Positions 37,346 to 43,706 of a DNA stretch of 46,675 nucleotides are shown here, piece after piece. How positions within the stretch are numbered: the stretch's first letter is position 1; every line of letters begins with the position of its first letter. A program made the position numbers and the translations under genes. This stretch comes from a virus, in IMG/VR virus record IMGVR_UViG_3300046780_000371, positions 1 to 46,675 of that record. One strand, given 5' to 3'. Under the pieces are notes generated by a model, which worked only from the letters and a program-made list of their open reading frames with translations, was not told the origin of the DNA and ran no database searches.

Positions 37346-37360
37346 TTGCACAATGTGCAA
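37346..37360. repeat. Palindrome TTGCACA-A-TGTGCAA, copy 4 (intergenic)
   Basis: A perfect 7-1-7 palindrome in non-coding DNA 6 bases after the micro-ORF stop, preceded by TTTT. This and 27416-27430 are the two intergenic copies of the four. The arms are identical in all copies; only the centre base differs. Confidence 0.8.
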
Positions 37361-37368
37361 TCGGAGTT

Positions 37369-37402
37369 CCGAAGCCGGACAGCTGGCACCGCCCGGCTTC
37401 GG
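37369..37402. promoter_or_regulatory. Long hairpin, 10-bp stem, before the 44-aa ORF
   Basis: CCGAAGCCGG, a 14-base loop, CCGGCTTCGG: a perfect 10-bp GC-rich stem. On the plus strand it precedes a GAGGAGAGG ribosome site for the ORF at 37417. No T run follows on either strand, so it is probably an RNA structure or attenuator-like element rather than a terminator. Confidence 0.55.
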
Positions 37403-37416
37403 CGAGGAGAGGCCTA

Positions 37417-37551
37417 GTGGCAACCTATATGATTGTCACTATTACAAGTATATCATGCGCTTTCGTCTGTTATAAGCCGCGCCAGCGCATGGACGCCATA
37501 AATCACTCACTATCAATGACTTGCTATCGGATTTTACAGGGCCGGGTATAA
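37417..37551 (+). CDS. Small membrane protein, 44 aa, antisense to neighbouring operon
   Basis: The GTG at 37417 is preceded by GAGGAGAGG. The frame runs to TAA at 37549-37551 and converges with the minus-strand gene at 37534, overlapping it by 18 bases. The first 20 residues are hydrophobic (MATYMIVTITSISCAFVCYK), one membrane span, followed by Arg-rich sequence and a Cys/Tyr-containing tail. A second start (ATG at codon 5) is possible. It is one of only two ORFs on the plus strand in the right half of the window. The location among dyads suggests independent control, as in immunity or exclusion genes. Confidence 0.5.
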   Translation: MATYMIVTITSISCAFVCYKPRQRMDAINHSLSMTCYRILQGRV

Positions 37552-37896
37552 CTCCACATTGCCAGCGAGGTAGACAATGTCGTCATTGGTGCCGCCGAAG
37601 ATACGATGCAGCTCGTAGACCCACGTATTCAGGGCCGTCGTGGGCGTGCCGACGAGGTCGGTCTTGGTTAGCTGGAACTGGGTCTTGCCGTTCGTGGGGT
37701 CCGAATGCGCCCCTGGTGCGTTGGTGCGGTCCACCTTAGTGACCCCACCGTAATTGGTCTTGATAAACAGCCGGACGGAATCATTGGTGATGTCATCGGC
37801 CTTACCATTAGTTTCGATGACAAACTCGATCATGTTGTCCGTCTTCTGGACCAACTTGAAGTTGATAATCGTAGGGAGGACTGAAATCGTCGACAT
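37534..37896 (-). CDS. Beta-rich virion-associated protein, 120 aa
   Basis: The protein is made of alternating strands (STISVLPTIINFKLVQKTDNMIEFVIETNGKADD, RLFIKTNYGGVTKVD, WVYELHRIFGG...DDIVYLAGNVELYPAL). It has a jelly-roll-like or baseplate-attachment character similar in feel to N-terminal domains of phage upper baseplate/fibre proteins. It is coupled to the upstream repeat protein by a shared base. No specific family is recognised. Its 3' end overlaps the plus-strand small ORF. Confidence 0.5.
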   Translation of the reverse strand: MSTISVLPTIINFKLVQKTDNMIEFVIETNGKADDITNDSVRLFIKTNYGGVTKVDRTNAPGAHSDPTNGKTQFQLTKTDLVGTPTTALNTWVYELHRIFGGTNDDIVYLAGNVELYPAL

Positions 37897-38420
37897 TATT
37901 CCTCTAACACGGCGACACTTCCGCCATAGCGATTCACTGGCACGACCCCGGCCACGAGCCGTGACTTCTTATCCGTTGTCGAGGCCGACAGGATATGGGT
38001 ACCGATAATCAGCTGGCCGAGCGCATCGGCCTCACACAATACAGACGATGCGCAAGTAATGCGTGTATTCAGCAACGCCGAGGCCGTCTGGCACGTCCCG
38101 AGCACCTGAGTCGACAGCGCAATCGTTGTGGACAGCGGTGCCGAAATCGTGACCACGCCAGAGACCGCCCCGGTCAGCGTAATCTGGGTCGTCAGCGTCG
38201 TGCTGGTCACAACCACGCCAGACACGGCGGCGGTCATGGTAATGCCGGTGCTGAGGGCGGCCGCAGTCGTCACGGCACACGTCACCGTCCCGCTCATGCC
38301 GACCGTCAGATCGGCTGTCGCCGTCACGACGCAGAGCGCTGTCGCGTCTAGGCGCGTGTCGTCAAGGACGGCCGCCCCTTCAGCGAAATACGAGCCAGCG
38401 AAATAATTAGACCCGAACAC
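37896..38420 (-). CDS. 20-residue-repeat protein with MFGS N-terminus
   Basis: The GTG start at 38420 follows AGGAT and gives 174 residues. The N-terminus MFGSNYFAGSYFAEGAAVL matches that of the protein at 16532-16972. Residues about 35-130 are an array of roughly five 20-residue units (for example TAAALSTGITMTAAVSGVVV, then TSTTLTTQITLTGAVSGVVT), made of Leu/Ile/Val alternating with Thr/Ser/Ala. This suggests a beta-solenoid or fibrous spacer. Three units keep Val-Ser-Gly-Val-Val or a variant. The C-terminus is a small Gly/Val-rich tail. A fibre or capsid-surface protein is likely; the function is not known. Confidence 0.6.
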   Translation of the reverse strand: MFGSNYFAGSYFAEGAAVLDDTRLDATALCVVTATADLTVGMSGTVTCAVTTAAALSTGITMTAAVSGVVVTSTTLTTQITLTGAVSGVVTISAPLSTTIALSTQVLGTCQTASALLNTRITCASSVLCEADALGQLIIGTHILSASTTDKKSRLVAGVVPVNRYGGSVAVLEE

Positions 38421-39120
38421 CTAGCATCCTGTCGCGTTCCGCAAACCAGAGATCGGCATGGTCGACCGACTGATGGTCGCGAAACCACGGACCACCGAGC
38501 GTATAGTGCAACATGCGCGCCTCTGGGTTCGGCGCGTATTCGCCCACGAGCCAGTTCCAGTCGACAGGCAAATCGCCAATCGGCTTGTCTTCCAGCCACA
38601 GGAACCGATGCAGCTCAAGGCCGGTAGCCTCGTTGACATACTTCGGCGTCAGGGCCGTGCATAACGTATTGTCGAACACCATCAGCGACGACCAGTTCTT
38701 GCGCGGATAAACCGTCTGCCGGTTCCCGAGGAACTTGACGCCTTCCTGCGGCTCGTAGTCGTGCTGGCACACCAAGAGCGGCTTCCCGCCATTGCGCTTA
38801 GCCAGAATTTCGTCCCAGAGCGTATTCACGTCGGTCTGGCAGAGCATGTCGCTATCCATGAACACGGCATGGCCACGGTACCCGCAGAGCGCCGGCACCA
38901 AGAACCGCGTCAACGAGAACTCCGTCGATTCGGTCACGCCACGCTCTCGCGTATAGAACCCAGTCTCTCGGAGCGTCGACTGCTTCAGCGGGATAATCTC
39001 CACCCGGCAACTTGCGCGGTCGATAATCGAATGCGCGAGGACGTGGTACGCGGCGGTCTCTTTCGAGTCCCACCCGATAAAGATCCGCAACGGTTCTGAT
39101 CGCACCCAACGATAGCTCAT
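38407..39120 (-). CDS. Glycosyltransferase, GT8-like
   Basis: This 237-residue protein has the look of a Rossmann-type GT-A glycosyltransferase. It begins RIFIGWDSKETAAYHVLAHSI and has the metal/sugar-nucleotide-binding Asp-x-Asp in VFMDSDML (87-93). A conserved NWSSLMVFDN segment follows, with LPVDWNWLVGEY near the acceptor side. Similar phage- and cyanophage-borne proteins are common. It may glycosylate a virion or host-surface structure. It overlaps the next gene by 14 bases, and its start overlaps the stop of the DUF115/methyltransferase fusion. Confidence 0.8.
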   Translation of the reverse strand: MSYRWVRSEPLRIFIGWDSKETAAYHVLAHSIIDRASCRVEIIPLKQSTLRETGFYTRERGVTESTEFSLTRFLVPALCGYRGHAVFMDSDMLCQTDVNTLWDEILAKRNGGKPLLVCQHDYEPQEGVKFLGNRQTVYPRKNWSSLMVFDNTLCTALTPKYVNEATGLELHRFLWLEDKPIGDLPVDWNWLVGEYAPNPEARMLHYTLGGPWFRDHQSVDHADLWFAERDRMLGVRV

Positions 39121-40466
39121 GCCGTCTTCTTACCCCTATGGCCACCCGGCGCCACGATGACATGCAGCTGCGGACCGCGCTGGATCATGGTCCCGATCGT
39201 GAAGAACCGCTCCAGCTTCTTCCGCCACCAGTTTTCGCCGTGCTGGAGCAGGTGCGCATTACGCCCGTCCGCCAGCGTCTTCTGGGCCGCGCCGGTATGG
39301 ATGATGAAGAAGCCGATCTTCTTCACGCATCGACGCAGGTCGTCCAGGACGAACTGCAGCTTCTCCGGCTCAATATGCTCGAGCACGTCCGTGCAGACCA
39401 CGAGGTCCGCCGGGCGCGGCGACGCTGAGATTTCCGGAATCGCTGGGTCATACTGCCAGATCGGGAAGTCGAGCGACTTCGCGAGGTAACCTTTACCGGC
39501 GCCGTAGTCCAGTACGGACTCGGACTTGGTCTTTTCCCGCAGCTGCTTGACGGTTTCGGCATACTTGCCGCCGCCCACGCCGTAGGCGAGGTTGTCGCGA
39601 TGCAACTGGGCATTCAGTGCCACGTATTCAGTTGAAATCAAATCCGGCTTGGAATACCCGATCATGGCCTTTCCTTTACCCACTGGAACCGGAACATAGT
39701 CTTTCGCCATCGCTTGGACGAGGCCATCTCCATAGAACGTCGCCTTCACGTCCGGCATCTGGTTCAGCTCGTGAAACGTCTGGCGGCCGGCCTCCAGCAT
39801 CCCTGGGGTCGTCCGATAGTCGACGCCGTTGTAGGTCGTGATGGAATGCCCTTTCGGCTGCATAGGATGCTCTGAGGCGTGTTTGCCGCTCGCCCCCTCG
39901 CTCCCGTCCATCCCGAAGACGTGCTGGTCTGTGAAGCCCAGGAAGCGCGCGATCGTGAGGGCCCGCAGGCCAACCGAGCAGCCGCCCGTCAGCGCCCATT
40001 CATTCGGCGGCAGCGTCCGGAGCGCGTCCTCTTCGTTGGCGAAGACATGCCAGAGCTTGACGTTGTAGCCCTCAAGATGGTCGAACACCTTCTGGTGACA
40101 GGTGCTCGCAATGAGATATTCCACGTCCGGATGCGGCTGGCCCATCAGCGTCACCTTGTGCGGACGCGGGTCAACCTCGCAATGGTAGGTCGGGATAATA
40201 CCGCGATCCACGAGGAACTTATGGGCGCCAGAACAGGAGATGACGTAGCGAAACGACTTAATCTGCTCCCATGTATTGTTTAGGCTGGGCCCAAAGCACA
40301 CCACCGCAATCGGCTCCGTGCGCAGCGAACTCGGCTCAATCCGCGCCTTAATGCGTGCGGTTGAGACCTTGATCTGCTCGTCACGAAGCCACAGGGGGAT
40401 ACAATAGGTAACGTCCTGCTTTTCGTTGGCGTTGAGAATCTTTGGAGCTACGAGCGCTTGCGTCAT
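39117..40466 (-). CDS. DUF115-like domain fused to a SAM methyltransferase
   Basis: From ATG 40466 the product is 449 residues. An in-frame extension to 40652 is Arg-rich shadow and is rejected. The N-terminal part (about 50-260) has AVVCFGPSL, then VISCSGAHKFL and YHCEVDPRPHK, resembling the DUF115/MptE-like family linked to glycosylation or pterin chemistry. The C-terminal 135 residues form a class I methyltransferase: VLDYGAGKG (about 318-326) and VVCTDVLEHI near 361. The two domains and the glycosyltransferase next door suggest a sugar- or glycoprotein-modifying unit. Domain functions are from memory of families. Confidence 0.72.
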   Translation of the reverse strand: MTQALVAPKILNANEKQDVTYCIPLWLRDEQIKVSTARIKARIEPSSLRTEPIAVVCFGPSLNNTWEQIKSFRYVISCSGAHKFLVDRGIIPTYHCEVDPRPHKVTLMGQPHPDVEYLIASTCHQKVFDHLEGYNVKLWHVFANEEDALRTLPPNEWALTGGCSVGLRALTIARFLGFTDQHVFGMDGSEGASGKHASEHPMQPKGHSITTYNGVDYRTTPGMLEAGRQTFHELNQMPDVKATFYGDGLVQAMAKDYVPVPVGKGKAMIGYSKPDLISTEYVALNAQLHRDNLAYGVGGGKYAETVKQLREKTKSESVLDYGAGKGYLAKSLDFPIWQYDPAIPEISASPRPADLVVCTDVLEHIEPEKLQFVLDDLRRCVKKIGFFIIHTGAAQKTLADGRNAHLLQHGENWWRKKLERFFTIGTMIQRGPQLHVIVAPGGHRGKKTA

Positions 40467-40473
40467 TATTTCT

Positions 40474-40503
40474 CTATTGAGCAGATATGACAAATGTAGC
40501 CAT
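40474..40503 (-). pseudogene. Vestige of a second copy of the two-repeat adhesin gene
   Basis: Directly after the stop of the 40504 gene, the minus strand reads ATG GCT ACA TTT GTC, then ATA TCT GCT CAA TAG (MATFVISAQ). The gene at 43706 starts ATGGCTACATTTGT as well (MATFVASASAR), in the same position after its own paralogous spike gene. The nine-codon match followed by a stop marks a deleted copy. Confidence 0.6.
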
Positions 40504-42402
40504 TTACTGCGCCACCACCCACTGCGTCTGGCTGGCGTACTTCGGATAGACGCGCGCTTCAAACGTGCCCAACGGCGCCGTACACGTGTATGGGCTGGCG
40601 TTGATGACCTTATACGGCACACCGGCCTCGTAACAGACGACAAACCGCACAAGCGAGGTGTCGTTCGGCGTAATCGTGCAGGTTGTCCCAGCGCACAACT
40701 TCGTCGCGCTCAACGTATAGCCTCCGGCCTTGTATGGATAGGCTCCTATGTCGATCGTAGAACTAGAGCCGTAATATACCGGATCGGCATTGGCCCACGT
40801 GCAGGCCGATGCCAGCGTAATCGTATCGCCGGACACGCTTGATACTTGAGCGGTGCACGATCCTACAGTGAGGAAGTCACCAGGTTCCAGCTTGCCGCTA
40901 TACTGCGTCAGGTTCGACCCGTTATCACCAACGAAGAAGCTTCCTGTATTGGTCGCCACCGTCAAGCTGGTGCTGCTAGAGCCGGATCCATTAGCCGTGG
41001 TCAGAGGGCCGCCGACTCCGCGTGCGCCACCGCCAGATGTTAAGTGAAAGTCGTTAGACCCGACTGCCACGAACCCTGGGTCGACGTTATTCTGCTTGTG
41101 GGTCTGCGCGTTCCACGCCGACAGGAACGTCAGCGTGACGCTTGGGCGGAAGATCAGGTTGTAGTCGTGGAATAACGTGAACGAGCCGGACCCAGATTGT
41201 GGTCCCCAATCCCCGTCAACATTGGTCGTCTGGCTATCGCCAAGACACTGGTAGTACAACTCGTTGTACAGATAGACAGTTTCGACCCCAGTGTCGGCCC
41301 TGCCAGACCCGCAGGCGGTGCCGGTCGGTACCGCGCGCTCGTTGAGCACCCAAGTGTTATTGTACCAGCGGACACGTGCCACATCCGTGGCTGAACCAGT
41401 CGAGTAGATGCTGTAGGCCCCAGAACCGATCTGCGTGCCGACGTTCAGTCGATAGATGTTATCATCCCATGACAACGTCGTATTCTGGTTCTGCATGTGA
41501 TGGAACTTGTTCTGGTCGGCTGTGTTCGTGCCGATGCCGAACGTCGATTCGATCACATTATTACTGTACCCGTCGTTGGCGTCGTTACCGCTGATGTAGA
41601 AGAAGTCCGGGTGCGCACCGTTGCACTGGATCAATCCAGAGAAGTTCAGGTTCAGATACCGGCCGCGAAGGCCGGACGGACCAACCCCGATATAGCAGAT
41701 GGCCGTGAAGTTCAAGTAACCGACGAAGTTGTCGTCACCGTAGAGGGCGAGCCCAGTGTCCGAGACCGTGCCGCCACCGATGCTATTAATACCGCCGCCG
41801 AGAAAGATGCACTTCGTACAGCCAGGAGCGCTGGTGTTGAAGTTGTAGAAAATATATCCCTTGCCGTTAACGTTACTATTGATTGTGTCGTTCCAGAATT
41901 CCAGTCCAGTGTTCTGGTTGCCGCCGCTACCGACAACAGACTGGTTGATACCTGTCGGAGAGCATCCTGAGGTATTATCAGGATCCCAGTTGAACCCGAT
42001 AAACCTAAGATAGCTATTAGCGCTAAATGACAGCCCGCAGGCATTCACGACACCGTCGGCCACGAACGTAATAGGACTGCCCGAGGTTCCGTTATGACTA
42101 GCCGAAGAAACCTCGACGTAGTTCCCAGCCTGCACCCGAACGCAGTCTCCGGCCACAGCCGTCGATAAGCCCTTGCCAATCGTGAGCCACGCGCCACCGG
42201 CCGTATTCGTGAGCCCGGTGTGGCTATTGAGGCCGTCCGTACGCACGTAATACGTCGTCCCGGTGCAGGTCTGGGCGGCGCCGATGACGGAGAGCGCAGA
42301 AGGATTGAGACGCAGACTTCGACGCCGCTGCAAGTCCGCACTGGACCCAAACAACGTAGCGCTTGCGAGCGCTAGAGCCACCACGACCAGAAGTGTTTTC
42401 AT
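40504..42402 (-). CDS. Secreted-looking beta-helix spike protein, paralogue 1
   Basis: This 632-residue protein starts with a signal peptide (MKTLLVVVALALASATLFGS). A right-handed beta-helix-like region of Asn/Gly-rich short strands follows (YLRFIGFNW, GLEFWNDTINSN, NNVIESTFGIGTNTADQNKFHHM, NIYRLNVGTQIG). It resembles pectate-lyase-type or tailspike folds. The C-terminal 150 residues (about 480-632) form a beta domain ending TFEARVYPKYASQTQWVVAQ. The 5' and 3' ends are nearly identical to the paralogue at 43706, while the middle differs. A surface-polysaccharide role is inferred. Its start overlaps the preceding stop (ATGA). The signal peptide is unusual for a virion protein. Confidence 0.7.
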   Translation of the reverse strand: MKTLLVVVALALASATLFGSSADLQRRRSLRLNPSALSVIGAAQTCTGTTYYVRTDGLNSHTGLTNTAGGAWLTIGKGLSTAVAGDCVRVQAGNYVEVSSASHNGTSGSPITFVADGVVNACGLSFSANSYLRFIGFNWDPDNTSGCSPTGINQSVVGSGGNQNTGLEFWNDTINSNVNGKGYIFYNFNTSAPGCTKCIFLGGGINSIGGGTVSDTGLALYGDDNFVGYLNFTAICYIGVGPSGLRGRYLNLNFSGLIQCNGAHPDFFYISGNDANDGYSNNVIESTFGIGTNTADQNKFHHMQNQNTTLSWDDNIYRLNVGTQIGSGAYSIYSTGSATDVARVRWYNNTWVLNERAVPTGTACGSGRADTGVETVYLYNELYYQCLGDSQTTNVDGDWGPQSGSGSFTLFHDYNLIFRPSVTLTFLSAWNAQTHKQNNVDPGFVAVGSNDFHLTSGGGARGVGGPLTTANGSGSSSTSLTVATNTGSFFVGDNGSNLTQYSGKLEPGDFLTVGSCTAQVSSVSGDTITLASACTWANADPVYYGSSSTIDIGAYPYKAGGYTLSATKLCAGTTCTITPNDTSLVRFVVCYEAGVPYKVINASPYTCTAPLGTFEARVYPKYASQTQWVVAQ

Positions 42403-43706
42403 CGTCTCACGAGCAGAAAACTGCGCCCAGCTGGTGGCGCGGAAAATTTGAAGGCCGCTATTCCAGCTCCGTCGCCCACTTGCGAGTTGGCGTTCGATCT
42501 AGTCCACGTCGGGTTGACGGCCGCAGCACCAGTGGTTTGGTATAATTCTGCGAATGCGCACCCGTACGCCGCGCCGGGGATAACGTCGCGGATGGAGAGG
42601 ACGGTGAAGCCGGAGCCGATGGCTAGGGGCACGGCGCCGGAGTTAAACGGGTCGTCGATGCCGATCTGCGCGATGATCAGCGAATTGTTCTGGCCCGGCG
42701 TGATGGACCCGGTGGTCAGGGTCGTATGGCCGGAGCCGGTGTCACTGTGAGTCGCTTGGGCGTCAAACGGAGAGGCCAGCGAGCCCTTATACCACGCGCA
42801 GACTATCTGATGCGCGCTTGAACCGGTAATAGTGTCGACGCCTAGATTGGTCGGTCGCGACCAGACGATCTGAGAGTCTCCTCGTCCGCCGCTACCCATC
42901 GTCACGTCAGTCAGATTGTTCCACGTATTCCCGAGCGTATCGCCGATGCCCGGCCCAGGCGCCGTGCAACAGACAATAAAGTCGGCGCCGGTTGTATCAA
43001 TAGTCACCGATGCCTGTCCGCCCAACGACGCCACTCCAAGCCTAGCGAGCCCAGTCAGCGCAGTCAGAGTCGCACGAAGTTGCATGGAGATCATTAGGGC
43101 CGCGTCACCAACTTGCGCCACGGCCGTAGTACGCGTCCACGTCGGTCCTACCGATGCCTTACTTCCTTGGATTAAGTGCCCGCACGCAACCCCAAATAAA
43201 CTGCCAGTCACACAATCTTGGTGCTCCGACATCGTAAAACTGGAGTCAATCGAGAACGCGCTACCAGAGGTATCGTCAACGCCCATCGCGGTCATCAACA
43301 CCGCTCCATCGGCTTGGGGTAGGATTGCGCCCGGTGAGATCGTTGTCGCCCCATTAGCTGACCGCCCAGCCGAGACCAGCTCCACTGACGCGGCCCCGCC
43401 GAACGTCCACGCTTCGACGGCGATGGACCCGCCCGTGTTGCCCGCCGTGAACGTGTGCCCGGACCCGACCGTTGTAGGGGTGGACCAGTAGACGGAGAGA
43501 CCGTAGCGTTTGGTGCTAGTTCCAGACGCTGCGTACTGCGTCCCAACTCCGCGCCACGTATTGGACTTACTATCCGTCGGCGCGCTAGGATTCGTCGTGT
43601 TAGACAGATCCCAAGTGGTCCACGCGACAAGGACATCGGCCCCACTAGTGTTAATACCAGTAGTTGTCGCGTTGCGAGCGGATGCCGATGCAACAAATGT
43701 AGCCAT
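42399..43706 (-). CDS. Two-repeat adhesin-like protein, 435 aa
   Basis: From ATG 43706 (TAATG overlap with the upstream spike stop) the product has two copies of a domain of about 215 residues. Each has (S/T)GAD then hydrophobics, an NTW motif (NTWRGVG and NTWNNLT), a Trp-containing strand, a Thr/Ser-rich strand (TTISPGAILPQADGAVL and TTLTTGSITPGQNNSLI), and a PTWTR...QVGDAA/GD motif near its end. The rest is Ser/Thr/Gly-rich beta. Repeats of this sort are common in phage fibre-tip or adhesin proteins. No signal peptide is present. It lies between two paralogous spike genes and probably forms part of the same adhesive assembly. A final Phe-Leu-Leu-Val-Arg-Arg is odd for a tip. Confidence 0.62.
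   Translation of the reverse strand: MATFVASASARNATTTGINTSGADVLVAWTTWDLSNTTNPSAPTDSKSNTWRGVGTQYAASGTSTKRYGLSVYWSTPTTVGSGHTFTAGNTGGSIAVEAWTFGGAASVELVSAGRSANGATTISPGAILPQADGAVLMTAMGVDDTSGSAFSIDSSFTMSEHQDCVTGSLFGVACGHLIQGSKASVGPTWTRTTAVAQVGDAALMISMQLRATLTALTGLARLGVASLGGQASVTIDTTGADFIVCCTAPGPGIGDTLGNTWNNLTDVTMGSGGRGDSQIVWSRPTNLGVDTITGSSAHQIVCAWYKGSLASPFDAQATHSDTGSGHTTLTTGSITPGQNNSLIIAQIGIDDPFNSGAVPLAIGSGFTVLSIRDVIPGAAYGCAFAELYQTTGAAAVNPTWTRSNANSQVGDGAGIAAFKFSAPPAGRSFLLVRR

Noticed and set aside
40467-40652. 62-codon upstream extension of the DUF115/methyltransferase gene
   Set aside because: Arg/Ser-rich shadow sequence that runs over the vestigial ORF and into the spike gene. The ATG at 40466 gives a normal N-terminus.
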